64,000 nucleotides of DNA from Hydrangea macrophylla (lineage: Eukaryota > Streptophyta > Magnoliopsida > Cornales > Hydrangeaceae), in contig CM066994.1 in NCBI GenBank assembly GCA_033977485.1, positions 82,584,871 to 82,648,870 of the forward strand. Reading direction: 5' to 3'. The notes under the pieces are model-generated. The model worked only from the letters and a program-made list of their open reading frames with translations, did no database searches and had not been told where the DNA came from. Made by a program: the position numbers and the translations under genes. Below, one piece after another: positions 1 through 10,622 of the stretch (position 1 is the stretch's first letter; each line of letters begins with the position of its first letter).

Positions 1-842
1 CCTCAGGATTTTGGGAGAGTTTGCAGAAGGCTATGGGAACTTCGCTCAAGATGAGTACAGCTTTCCATCCTCAGACCGATGGACAGACCGAGCATGTTAA
101 TCAGATTATGGAAGATATGCTGAGAGCTTGTGTAATTGATTTTTAAGGATCTTGGGAGACGTACTTACCATTGGTTGAATTTGCATATAACAACAGCTAT
201 CACTCGAGTATTGGGATGGCACCGTTCGAAGCCTTGTACGGATGGCCATGTCGATCTCCGTTGTGTTGGGCAGAAGTGGGAGACACAGAACTTTTGGGAC
301 CAGATTTGGTGAGAGAGACCAATGAGAAGATTTCACTGGTCAAAGAAAGAATGAAAACTGCACAGAGTAGGCATAAGAGTTATGCGGATCGGTGTCGAAA
401 GGATTTGGAGTTCAGTGTCGGAGATCATGTACTCCTTAAGGTTTCACCTGTCCGGGGAGTAGTACGTTTTGGTCAGAAAAGAGGGAAGTTGGCACTTCAT
501 TTCATCGGACCATTCGAGGTATTGGAGCGTGTTGGGAAAGTGGCTTATCGACTCGCATTGCCACCAAAGATGTCTAGTGTTCATAACGTATTCCATGATA
601 GTATGTTAAGGAAATACATACGGGATCCTTCGCATGTGGTAAATTTTGATGATATTGAGATGAGTCAGAATGTTGTCTATAAGCATAGACCTGTGAGGAT
701 TCTTAACCAGAGTATCAAGAGGCTGAGAAGAAGAGACGTGCCTTTGGTTAAGGTTTAGTGGATGCATCATGACGAGGGAGAAGCGTCATGGGAGTTAGAG
801 TCAGACATGAGGACTAGATACCCCGAGTTGTTTCAGGATTAG
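1..842 (+). pseudogene. Ty3/gypsy chromovirus (family A) integrase C-terminus plus chromodomain
   Basis: This is the 3' end of a gag-pol polyprotein that enters from the left window edge. It contains the last part of the integrase core (AFHPQTDGQTEHVNQIMEDM, then EFAYNNSYHSSIGMAPFEAL), the GPF/Y module (HFIGPFEVLERVGKVAYRLALP) and a C-terminal chromodomain-like segment (VRILNQSIKRLRRRDVPLVKV followed by ASWELESDMRTRYPELF). Integrase inserts the cDNA, and the chromodomain of this lineage is thought to guide insertion to chromatin. The frame has two stop codons, TAA at 144-146 and TAG at 756-758, and the natural stop is at 840-842, so this copy is dead. The domain order and the LTR that follows fit the Tekay-type chromoviruses. 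The assignment to Ty3/gypsy is secure; the lineage name is an inference. Confidence 0.93.
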
Positions 843-873
843 TTAGCTCGGATTTCGGGGCAAAATCTTTGTT

Positions 874-886
874 AAGGTGGGTAGAG
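874..886 (+). other. Polypurine tract of chromovirus A
   Basis: The purine-rich run AAGGTGGGTAGAG lies directly before the TGTAACACCC LTR start and 32 bp after the pol stop. It is the expected primer site for plus-strand DNA synthesis. Confidence 0.7.
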
Positions 887-1205
887 TGTAACACCCTGTT
901 ATTTCTTTTTCATTAATAAATTGAGATTTTATTTTAATTTCTCTTTGTAATATTTATTCGGGGGTCAAACCATAATTTTCTTAAATATAGAAATGCTTTC
1001 TATGGTTTTAAAAATAATATCAATACTTTTGTACAAACCAGAATTTATTTCATTCACTAATACGATTTTTCTTCATTTTTATTTCAATCGTAAAATACCA
1101 GTTATGTTTTAAAACTGCGTCTTTAGCGCGTCTTGGGTGAGGGAGCACGTGAGCTCAACCTCACCGGGTGATTTCTCCTTTGCTTGGAGCCTACACTTAT
1201 TTCAG

Positions 1206-1213
1206 TATATATG
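1206..1213 (+). promoter_or_regulatory. Putative TATA box of LTR A
   Basis: TATATATG is followed by a long CT-rich stretch (about 1220-1320), the usual layout of a plant LTR U3/R boundary. The same box and CT tract occur in the solo LTR at 12295-12302. The transcription start itself cannot be placed. Confidence 0.45.
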
Positions 1214-1889
1214 TTTATACGTATCTCTCAACTCTCTGATAACTCTCATAGTGTCTCGTCTCTCATTCTCTATAACTCTCAAATTCTCTCAATTTCTCTC
1301 CTTCTCTATTGTTCTCGCAAGGAACAAACAACACACACATATTATATATGATATACTTATATACACACACACACACATACAGATATATGTATATATAGTT
1401 CAAGAACGGAGGAGAAATTCTTAACGACAGATATTTCGACGGATATTCTCGGTCTCAAAATTCTCTGAATAATCACCTCTATGAGTATTATAAACTCACT
1501 CTCAACGTTTATATATGTATATTTCAGTGTATATAGATGTGTATATACATATATATGTATAATCACCATTGAAGCTTGAAAATTGGAGTTTTACAAAAGT
1601 TAACCAAAATCAATTCCGTGAATTGGGAATGAAAGATCTTAGTCCCAATAAGCTGCGATTCGATTTAATTCATCCGTATTGCGACGTATCGTTGATATAA
1701 AGTTTTGTCACCTCTCGGTTTTACATGAAATTCGAGAGCTATGATTGAAATTAGTTTAAACCGATCACGTATTCATAATCCTTGTGGAAAAACGAAGAAA
1801 TCCATATATTATATGTCTTGGTTAAAGCAGAATTGAGAAATGGGTCAAAAACAGGCTTCAAACTCGTAACAGGGGAGAAACTGTTGATA

Positions 1890-1961
1890 CCAATCGATTG
1901 GTATAATCACCAATCGATTGGCATGTGTTCCAATCGATTGGCACTTTTACCAATCGATTGG
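1890..1961 (+). repeat. Four CCAATCGATTGG palindromes at an exact 20 bp period (LTR A)
   Basis: Perfect 12 bp palindromes start at 1890, 1910, 1930 and 1950, separated by 8 bp AT-rich spacers of unrelated sequence. Only the palindromes are conserved, not the spacers, so this is not a simple tandem duplication. The related solo LTR has a different, GC-rich palindrome cluster at the same position (12975-13140). Confidence 0.95.
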
Positions 1962-2430
1962 CATTTTTCAGCACTGACGACTTTTACTAAAACGGTCATA
2001 ACTTCCTCTAGAAAACTCGAAAACATGCACCGTTCGAAGCGTTGGAAACTAGACTCAAAGACCTTTCATTTGATATGTAATTCATCTATAAAAATTATAA
2101 CTCATTTTTTAGGACATTGCTTCAAATGAACCTGCTTGTGTACTAGTAGCTGTAAAAGCGTATAAATGTAGTTTTTGATGAATTTACCTCTTGTTTCATA
2201 TACGACTTGATAGTTTAGATCGTGAGTGCTAACTCAATGATTCTAAGTACATTGTACCTTATTAATAAAGAAGGATAAAAAAAAGACTTGATTTCTCATA
2301 CGTTTGTTTTGGTGTTACAATTTCATGGACATTGACATGCATGATAGGGTCGAGGTGGAGTCGACATGCATGGTGTGTGAGAAAGCGTGGAAAAAGAGTA
2401 GAGAGTGGCGGTCTGGTGGTTGACCTCTAT

Positions 2431-2850
2431 ATCGAGTGGATATTATTCCTAGTATTGGAGGCGGTAGTGTGGTGTACGACTTAGATATCGATCAGATATT
2501 ATTCCTCCTGGTATCTAAGGCGCTCGTTTTCAGATATTGAGCGGATATTATTCCTGATATCCGAAGCGATGGTATGTGTGTGATCGACCCAGATATCGAG
2601 CGGATATTATTCCTGGTATCTGAGGCGATAGCGTATTGTGTGACCCCAATATTGAGCAGATATTATTCCTGGTATCTGAGGCGATAGCGTATTGTGTGAC
2701 CCCAATATTGAGCAGATATTATTCCTGGTATTGGAGGCGACGGTGTAGTGTGCGACTTGAATATCGAGCAGATATTATTCCTGGTATTCAAGGCAACGAT
2801 GTGTTGTGCGACCTAGGTACTGAGCGGATATTATTCCTGGTATTTGAGGT
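2431..2850 (+). repeat. About eight ~45-58 bp LTR subrepeats with core GGATATTATTCCTGGTAT
   Basis: Each unit starts ATCGAGCGGATATTATTCCT or a close variant and continues GGTAT, then a more variable 20-35 bp tail. The homologous array in the solo LTR (13433-13836) also has eight units but with ATCGATCGG instead of ATCGAGCGG, so the array has been homogenised separately in each copy or subfamily. A promoter or enhancer role is possible but not shown. Confidence 0.9.
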
Positions 2851-3433
2851 AATGGTTTTGGTGGAGTCGGGTTGTAGAGAGAAAAGTGTCTGAAAGATGA
2901 GATGTTACATTGTTCATGCACGGTCGCATTTTTATTGCTCATTATTATCCCCTGTGACTTTTGTCGAAGTTGGAACCTTGAAAATATTGCATTTAAAGTT
3001 GTATTGCATTGTTTTTCATACGCTTATATATACATTGCGAGTACATGTTTATTTTGCTCACCAGCTTGCATAAGCTGATGGCGTTGATGCATCCTGGACT
3101 CTATGTCCAGATTTTCCAAGTCAGGAGCAGCCAGAGTATTTTGACTATGCTACTTAGAGTTAGAAGACTTTCCAGGAGGCAACTTTCTACTTCTTATGTC
3201 TTTTAATTTGGAGTTGTAATAGAAATTATGATAGATTTGAATAAGGTGGTTTATGCCTAAGTTTATAACTAATGTAACAGTTTAGTAAGTTTTAATTTTG
3301 GAGCTTATGTTTTATTAGTAACCTTTCTTTGGAAATGCTGTTTAAGTTATTTGTTGCAGGGACAATTGGTCATACTCACTTGTCACGACCTAAGAGTCCA
3401 TAAAGGAAATTAAATGCTTTCCTGTATTATGCT

Positions 3434-4699
3434 TGCAACATCAATAGTGGGGTCCAGACTTGGGTCTTCCCTGTATAATTGGATATAAATCTTCTCAGGA
3501 AATTAATCTGCCCGTGCAATCTCTGAAGCTCTTTCTTGTTAGTTGGTGGCCTTGCTGCTTGGATAGCCCGAGCCTTATTTTTGTCAACCTTTATCCCTCT
3601 TTGATGTACTAAGAAACCTAGGAAATTCCGTGCTGTAACGCCGAAAGCACATTTGAGAGGATTCATCTTTAGTTTGTGAGCCCATATTCTTTCAAATGCC
3701 TTTTCCAAGTCTCTCAAATGATCGGCGTTACCTCCTGACTTTACCACTACGTCATCGATGTAGACCTCCATGAATTTTCCAATCATATCATGGAATATTG
3801 AATTCATTGCTCGTTGATAGGTGGCTCCAGCATTCTTCAGAACGAAGGGCATGACAACCCATTCAAAGGTTCCAATTGCCCCCGGGCACTGAAAAGCAGT
3901 CTTCGGGACATCCTCTTCGGTGATGTAGATCTGTTTGTACCCCGAGTACCCATCCATAAAGGACAAAATTTTATGGTTGGCGGCCGAATCAATTAACTGA
4001 TCGGCCATGGGCATGGGATACTCATCTTTTGGGGTGGCTAGGTTTAGGTTTCTGAAGTCAATGCAGACCCTCAACTTCCCATTCTTCTTTACTACTGGGA
4101 CCACATTCGAGACCCATTCAACATACCGAGCTATCCAAATGAAACTAGTGTCCAGTAGTCTCTCAATCTCTTCTTTCACCTTCAAAGTTACTTCTGGTGA
4201 CATCTGCCGAGGTAGCTGCTTGAATGACCTGAACCCCGATTTAATTGGTAATCGGTGTTCCACCAGTTCCCTAGATAACCCTGGCATTTCATCATAATCC
4301 CAGGCAAAGCAATCTTTGTACTTGTGCAAGAGTGCAATCAACTCGGCCTGACACTACAGATCCAGCATCTGACTTACATAAGTAGGCTTGTGCTCTCCTT
4401 CTCTGCCTGGGTTAAGCTCTAAGAGGGGGTCTTGGACATCGGCCTTTAAATCATCAAGCTATACCGTGGCCGTTTCTAATTCATCTATTTGAATCTCTTC
4501 CTCCCTTGGCATTTCTTCTTCATAGATACAATCGGCTAGATTAATCATTTCATCAACAGGGCCGATTTTTAATCTTCTATCGGCCAGGTATGCACACCAT
4601 CTGGCCATGCTGGCCTTTAGGGCCAGCAGTTTTCATTCTTTAATAATCGGTGTCTCCATTGACATCTTCCTATTTGATAATCTTAATCGTCCTTGATTC
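3434..4699 (-). pseudogene. Tat-lineage Ty3/gypsy reverse transcriptase, 3' truncated
   Basis: The minus strand encodes a gypsy RT. It runs from HKYKDCFAWDYDEMPGL through the palm (GKLRVCIDFRNLNLATPKDEYPMP; FMDGYSGYKQIYI; PFVLKNAGATYQRAMN) to the catalytic motif YIDDVVVKS and the thumb/connection (LKCAFGV; GFLVHQRGI; FLRRFISNYTGKTQ). The YIDDVVVKS form is typical of the Tat/Ogre lineage. The open stretch is 3427-4341; upstream the frame has an in-frame stop near 4357 and decays. RNase H, integrase and the 3' LTR are missing because the element breaks at 3434, where it meets chromovirus A LTR sequence. The last two codons of the frame come from that LTR. Confidence 0.92.
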
Positions 4700-5490
4700 T
4701 TAAGTCCGACTAAGGTTATGGTAACACGTCTTCATGTCCGATGGATTTCCTTTAAGGAAGGTAGCTGTATTCGATCTTCCCATTTTGTTGCGACCCAGTA
4801 ACTTGACTGGCCCGATATCATCTTCATACAAGACTGCATCGGCCGTTTGCACACGGGCTACGAATGGCTTTGTATCTACTCCAACCACCTCTACCTCGTC
4901 GCCTCTCCAAAAAATCAGTAGCTGATGGAGTGTGGAAGGAATGCAATAATTTGGGTGTATCCAATATCGGCCGAGTAATGCATTATAGGCCGCCGAGTTT
5001 TCTACGATGAAGAAGGAAGTCATGACCGTTTTACTACCAACGGTCAGCTCAAGGGGTAGGATACACTTGGTTATTGAATTGCCCCCGTGAAGCTTTGAAC
5101 GTTCATTTCGGCCGGAATTAGCTCCAACTCAGACTTCTGAAGGATTCTCAACATTATTTGAGGCATAATATTGATGGTAGACCCAGACATATTGTGGTCG
5201 GATGGCAAGGCCTCTGGGTGTTATACCCAGAGGTCTCAAGTTCGAATCTCAAGGGAGTGGCCACAGGTGATTCACCCGGACGCCCTGGCCTCGTGGGATT
5301 AGTCGAGGTGCGCGCAAGCTGGCCCGGACACCCACGGTTACCAAAAATATATATATATATATATATATTGATGGTAGACCCACCATCAACTAGGATTCTA
5401 TTTATCGGTACCCCCTCAATATGTCCTTTCACGTACAATGGCTTCAAATGCTGGGACATTTAAGATGTGGGTTTTTCGAAAACAACTTTG
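4700..5490 (-). pseudogene. Tat-lineage retroelement aspartic protease region, split by a SINE
   Basis: On the minus strand the protease has the flap-side start KPLYVKGHIEGVPINRILVD and the catalytic triplet region DGGSTINI. The later part includes FFIVENSAAYNALLGRYWIH, the conserved YNALLGR segment of Tat proteases. The frame is interrupted just after DGGSTINI by a 182 bp SINE plus a 15 bp duplication, a net +197 bp that also shifts the frame, and there are further stops around 5050-5100. It belongs to the same broken gag-pol as the RT at 3434-4699 and cannot be functional. Confidence 0.88.
5186..5367 (+). mobile_element. tRNA-headed SINE (Au-like) with 15 bp TSD
   Basis: The insertion is bounded by a perfect direct repeat TTGATGGTAGACCCA (5171-5185 and 5368-5382). 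Its head resembles a tRNA gene with an internal pol III promoter: a box A-like stretch TGGTCGGATGGC and a box B-like AGTTCGAATCT. The body ends GCTGGCCCGGACACCCACGG and the tail is an AT run (about 5346-5367) rather than a plain poly(A). From memory the body resembles the widespread plant Au SINE family; that name needs a database search. Its transposition would depend on a LINE reverse transcriptase. It interrupts the Tat protease, so it is younger than that element. Confidence 0.87.
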
Positions 5491-5499
5491 ACTGGTCCG

Positions 5500-8400
5500 T
5501 TAGGCCTCAGCCCTTCTTCAGTCTGATGTCCCTTCGGCCTCAAAATAGTGATCTTAGGCCGATCAGTCTGTTCGTCGGTGGCATCCATATTCTTTCTTGT
5601 GGCTTCCACCACATTGGGTTTAATGGTCTCTCCCCCGTTCTAGAAAACATCTTCTATCGTGGCCGAGTCTTTGGTCAGGCCCTCCATTACATCCCCTTCC
5701 ATGGCCGCAGGCTAGTCTGGCTTGGCCATGAAGGACATAGGCAAAGTAAACACCATGTTAGATGACAGGCTTACCGGAATAGTTCCGAATTGAATTGGCG
5801 AGGTGTTGGAGTCTGACAGATCACCATCGAATTCCATACTCATCTTGTCCAATGTGGGCCTGCATCCTTCTTGTGATTTTTCCCTTCTGAATCTTTCCTT
5901 CAAGTGCCCAATAGAAGTATGCATCGCTCCAGCCTTTCTGTCATAAAATGGTTCCGCCTCAGCTGAGAGTTCTTGGGTGTCGAGCAATGTATGTGCTCTG
6001 GGCTTAGGAGGGTTTCTAGCCTGATTTTTCCAGTACTGGCGTTCCCGTTCGGCCTGTCTCATGCGTTGATACCTCCTTTTTTGATACTTGCTGTACTGTG
6101 GCCGCGTTGGGAATTTGGAATGTTCAACCCTATGCCACCTCCCATCTTCCATCTAGGGTGGCAACACCATCCTTAGGCTCCTGTTTGAGGTTGATGACTT
6201 TGTTTGTAGCTTAGGCTTTGGAATTATTCGGGTACCTCTTGCCCCCAATTGGCCTGATTCACTTAGGCTGGTTTGCGGAGCCAAGAAGGGTTTTGCCCGA
6301 TACTCAGGCTTCGCCTGACTCTACCGAGGCAGTGACAACCTATCATATACAGATCTTCTCGAGCTTAGGTGCTCCCGATGTTCATTGCCTCTTGGCCTCT
6401 TACTCGGGCTAGAAATCTCTTTTTTGATATCAGCCTTGCATCTTGGGCAAAGAAGGCCTTATTCAATGAACTCCAGTTGTCATCGCAGATCTGCTATCAA
6501 GTTATCAGTATCGGACCTATCCGTTTCTTCCTCGGCCTTGTGGCCCTTTTCTTTACGTTCCTGATAACTTCTTTTGAGCTCATGTATCGTCACTTTCGGC
6601 CTATTTGTGGCCGAAATGGTAATTTGTTTCCCTTCTCTCTACCTTGGTAAAACTTCTCGGTCGGTCAAGTCTATCTTCGGCCTAGGTCTTGTCAGCTTAG
6701 TTAAATTGGGCATAACCATATTGGTGCCGGTTATTTGAGGAAACGAATTTGCATCAATCCCCATAGCTTTGTCCGAGAACTTAAAAACTCCTTTCTCCAC
6801 GTTTTCCTGTATAACATTACAAAAAACAACGCAATTATTAGTGGAGTGCTTCCAGGAATTGTGCCACTTGCAGTATTCTTTATTTTTCAAGTCATCGGCC
6901 TTGGGGATCCGATGGCCTTCACTCAGCTTGATCACTTTATCGGCCAATAAGGCATCGAATATTTGATCAGCCATGGTTATGTCAAAAGTATAATTTTTTT
7001 CCCGCCTCAAATGCCATCTTCTTTGCAGCGACATTATGGTTGATAGGTTTATTCAAGGCGTTACATACAATTAGCCGCTTGCAGATTAACTTAGCCATAT
7101 CGCTCTCTGTTTTGAGGTCACACTCCGCTAGGTGGACCTCGTAGTTAGGGTCTTTATAATACATCCCTTTGGACAAGTTCTTCTTCTCCTGCTCATCCAA
7201 AAGGATGTGCTCATAACGAGCGGCCCGCGTGGCTAGCTCGAATAAATCATGGAAGTCAGTTCCTTCAAACCTCTTGAGAAGTTCAAAGGACATGCCCCCA
7301 TGGCCATTTTAGCATAATCTTCCTCAGGCAAAACCGTCTTGCACCGATACTTTGCCTTACAAAAATGGGCTATGTAGGTATCTATAGTTTCTCCTACTAA
7401 TTACATCATCCTGGACAGGTCTGCCAGCGATGTTTTAGGCTCAGTCCTATAGAACTGGCCGTGAAATAGCTCTTCCATCCCTTTCTTCCATCCCTTGCCA
7501 AGTTTGCACCGAATTGGTGGGGAGATTGACATACCACAAAAATGCCATGCCCGTTAGTGAATTTGGAAATAACCTCAACTTTGGTCACTACTACCCACAT
7601 GGCCGCATTGAACAATGAAACGGCCAATATGCTCCACCGAAGACTGTTCACTCTCTCCAGAAAACAGAGTGAAGTTTGGTACTTTGTACCCCTGGGGAAA
7701 TATGACTTGGTCAATTTTGGGGGGATATGGCCATCTATATGTCGGCCTCTCCAGTCTTCTCATAAATGGGCCATACTCTTCATGAATGGCCGCTACCAAC
7801 TCCTCCTTATTGATGGTTTGTGGAGCTACGGGCTGAGCAGCCCTCAACGGGGGTACCAACAGCGGTGGTAATTACTGTTGATTGTTATTGGTCTGATGGG
7901 TCCAAAACCCATCATTGTTTCTTTGCCCCCCAGTAGTGTGACCTGGAGGTTGTGTGTGGCCGACTGAGCTTTCAGTGTGGCCTGTTGATCGAACAAAACC
8001 CGGTGTCACCGATCCATTGGGATCGGTGACTATCTATCCGCCAGCCATTCCAGTTTGTGATTCAGATTGCTTGCCTGAGCCATTACCCTCCCTAAGGTTC
8101 GGACAGATGTAGGGTGGGTCTTTCAGCTTATCGGACTCAAGCAATGTGCCAGAGCCCAATCCGGTGACCTGGTCTTTGCTACCTCCGGCCTTATAGGTCT
8201 CTATCAGCCTTCTGATCATGTCTGACAGGCGATCCAATTTTACATGGGTGGTCCTTGTCTCCATGACCAGGTTAGCTTGACTCTTATGAACATCGGTCGT
8301 TTGGCTGATGACCACCTTGAGATTACCCATTGATCCTATTAGCGCATTGTATTCCTGCCACATGGGCTCAACGTTCGCTTTCATGGCCTCCGAAATTGCC

Positions 8401-8516
8401 TCAAGAGTGACACTGTCGTCTTATGGAGAATAGCCAGTACTTTCTTCCATAGGTGGGTCCATGGGAGAATCATCTTGGCCATTCTTAGTTGTCTGTTTGT
8501 CTTTCTTTGGAGGCAT
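5500..8516 (-). pseudogene. Tat-lineage gag and gag-pol linker, many frame breaks
   Basis: The probable gag start is the ATG at 8514-8516 (MPPKKDKQTTKNGQDDSP). The frame is soon interrupted by a stop and then continues with a coiled-coil-like stretch (EPMWQEYNALIGSMGNLKVV; HVKLDRLSDMIRRLIETYK). The Tat gag middle follows in pieces at 7406-7859 (GRFIVQCGHVG; YPPKIDQVIFPQGYKVPNFT) and 6982-7293 (KRFEGTDFHDLFELATRAAR). 6639-7034 carries the Tat gag signature (YCKWHNSWKHSTNNC). 5712-6152 is a basic, arginine-rich linker (YQKRRYQRMRQAERERQYWK). Pieces lie in different frames with stops between them, so this is a decayed gag. Gag would form the particle around the RNA. Confidence 0.85.
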
Positions 8517-8544
8517 GGCTTGACACTGTGGGTCCCACCGGGCA
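8517..8544 (-). other. Primer-binding site region of the minus-strand Tat element
   Basis: Reading the minus strand, TGCCCGGTGGGACCCACAG follows the LTR end directly and the gag ATG comes about 28 bp later. The position fits a minus-strand primer site; I cannot name the tRNA with confidence. Confidence 0.55.
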
Positions 8545-9843
8545 TGCCAAAATGTTTACTTGTAATTTGCACAGGCGTGCCAGAGCCAAACAGGCTCGGT
8601 GTGTGTGTGTGCAAACTAATTTCCTAAATGCTTGTATGAGTGATACACAAGGCTTTATGAATCTGACTTCTAAACAGTGATTGTGTGCAGTGAGTAGGAA
8701 AGTACCCTCACCATAAATTCTTTAGCAGTACTGAAGTGCACAAGCTAAACAGTGTTAAGAGTTTACCAGGTAAACAATCACAAATGGATTAATAAAACAT
8801 AGATTTTATTAAGTGTTTGGAAAACTAAACAGATCTAAAGAACGAACCAGAACAGACTGATTATCCAAAAGAATAAAAAGAAATAACAAAAAGGGCAGAC
8901 ATATTTGCTATGAAAGCTGAAAAACAAAGGTTTGAATGATGTGAATGCTTCGAATGCAGTGTATCCTCTTTTCGAGATGACGTGGAGTGCCTGTATGCTT
9001 GGCCTACTTCCATATTTATAGCAGCCTCTAGGAATTCTGATAAGGAAAGAACTCCTTTTCTTGCACTCTAAGCTACGTGGCTGATTGGCTAATAGTGGAA
9101 GAAACCTTCTTAATCTCTAACTCCTACCTTACCCAAATTCTGATTGAATCAATCCCACTAATTTAAGGATTAACCTTCTAAATCCAGCTAGACGTGATTA
9201 GATTCTTTTCCCAAACGGACTCTTGCTTCCTCAAAATATGGGATGACGTCGCCCTGATAGCTGTGAATAGCACCGCCTTCCCCTTTCAGTCCATCGGCCT
9301 AGTCCGCTACTTTCTTTCATGCCCGATTACCTTTTTACGAATGCCTATGGCCAATCGGACTCATACAACCATCCTTCATTACACGGTGTCTGATTTGCCT
9401 CCGTGCTGCTTTGATCCACCATCGGGCTTACGTTGCATTAGGTTATGTTATTCTCGTGCCTGATAATCCACATACATGCCCATCCTTCTAATCGAGCTCA
9501 TACCACAATACCCAACAGCCTTGTGCCTACCACTTGAGTCCGATGAGTCATAGATTACCTAGGCCGGCCTCCCCTCTATCCAACTTCATGCCACTTGGGC
9601 TCAAAAACCTTTGGCGGTTTTTGGGTGCAAACAACTTACTTTAATTCTTACAATCTAACCTTTATTCACACTAAATCACATGAATTTATTATGGGCAAAA
9701 TACGCTCTTTCATGGATAAATTCATAGACTCATTTCAAAAATATGATCGGGCATGGTTTTGGGGTTCCAAGCTTCATATGAATTGTTATCTATAGTTTAA
9801 ATATACTAAAAGTATGAAAATAATCATATGCAAAGTACTCACA
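8545..9843 (-). mobile_element. 5' LTR of the minus-strand Tat element
   Basis: The inner edge is set by the primer-binding site at 8544. On the minus strand it contains a TATAAATA box (9013-9020) and, downstream, AATAAA-type polyadenylation signals near 8795-8815. The outer edge at 9843 is a guess from a TGTGAGTAC start on the minus strand; the partner LTR is missing, so it cannot be checked here. No gene is present; short open frames at 9194-9463 and 9595-9795 have no recognisable domain. Confidence 0.65.
9013..9020 (-). promoter_or_regulatory. TATA box of the Tat LTR
   Basis: TATAAATA on the minus strand lies in a GC-richer context (GGCTGC before it), about 500 bp upstream of gag. Confidence 0.5.
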
Positions 9844-10016
9844 GTAATCGAATGAAAAAATAAGGGGGTTTTGGTGCAAAATTGGGCCTTGTCTGCCTCC
9901 ACCGCCATGTATCGCCACCATCCACCACCACTGCTGCTCCTCATGTCAGCCCCTAGCTAGCTTTAACACTTTTTAGTCTTAACAAAATATTCTCTAAGTC
10001 TTTCTCTACAATTGCC

Positions 10017-10063
<47 letters not shown>

Positions 10064-10622
10064 ACTCTCTCTCTCTCTAATCTATTTGGTTTGCCAAACA
10101 TGGCCTTACCAAGTGATTGTGGTGAACAATGAATCACCCCGAATGTCCTTTATAGGAAAAAAAATCCCACATTATTGCCTAGCCTAGCTAGGTACCATTT
10201 TTTTATTAAGTTAGGATAACTATTAGATGTCATGATTTTATTTTTCTTCTCTTTTTTTCCCCCTTCCCATCTAGAAGTATGAAAACATGCTAAAGCATTT
10301 GTTCCTTTCAAGTGGCCAAGTTCTAGTTCTTATACATGGCCAATCAATGTTATATCGGATCCGATTTTTCCACTAATAATCCAAATAAACAGAAAAATTT
10401 AGAAATTTGTATTTTTTAATCATCCTACTGTAATTAGAAAAATATAAGAAATATACCAATGGTCTCCATGAACAATGATAGTTTCATTTTAGTCAAAAGT
10501 AATAATTTTGGATCAGGCAAATATTTAAAGTACTGCGATATTGTCTAAGTCACTGACTTACATTATTACTAAATACCACTTAATATATTCTACTATATAT
10601 ATAGTAGTAAATGGAACGGGTC
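9844..10622. other. Unassigned sequence between two Tat elements
   Basis: This is the only stretch longer than 300 bases that I cannot place in a known element. It holds a GC-richer piece coding for nothing obvious (CCACCGCC and CCACCACCACTGC near 9898-9935), a long CT microsatellite and AT-rich sequence. No open frame with a recognisable domain is seen. It may be old host DNA or the remnant of another element. Confidence 0.5.
10019..10079 (+). repeat. (CT)n microsatellite
   Basis: About 60 bp of CT dinucleotides with two CACT interruptions near 10060. Confidence 0.97.

Larger units (their letters stand above)
887..3433 (+). mobile_element. 3' LTR of chromovirus A, last 16 bp missing
   Basis: The LTR starts TGTAACACCCTG right after the polypurine tract. 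It aligns along its whole length with the solo LTR at 11974-14444, which defines the family. Shared landmarks are a TATA-like box followed by a CT-rich tract, a block of about eight GGATATTATTCCTGGTAT repeats, and the end section GGACAATTGGTCATACTCAC. At 3433 the sequence stops matching; the final ATGTCGGGGCGTGACA is absent and Tat sequence begins. Length is ~2.55 kb. It holds no gene; short open frames inside it are not conserved in the other copy. It would have supplied promoter and polyadenylation signals for the element. Confidence 0.92.

Noticed and set aside
1137..1424. 95-codon open frame with a hydrophobic look
   Set aside because: It lies over the CT-rich part of an LTR, and the other LTR copy does not preserve the same protein.
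1890..1961. TCGA palindromes as restriction-modification sites
   Set aside because: Some words contain restriction enzyme sequences (GTCGAC, ATCGAT), but plants have no such system and the clustering is within LTRs, so a different explanation is needed.
2431..2850. Repeat-spacer pattern resembling a CRISPR array (also 13433-13836 and 14805-16050)
   Set aside because: The repeats are degenerate, the spacers are themselves repeated, there are no cas genes, and the context is a plant LTR and a Tat 3' UTR.
5190..5260. A possible tRNA gene
   Set aside because: Box B is imperfect, no full cloverleaf is evident, and the unit continues into a SINE body with a perfect TSD.
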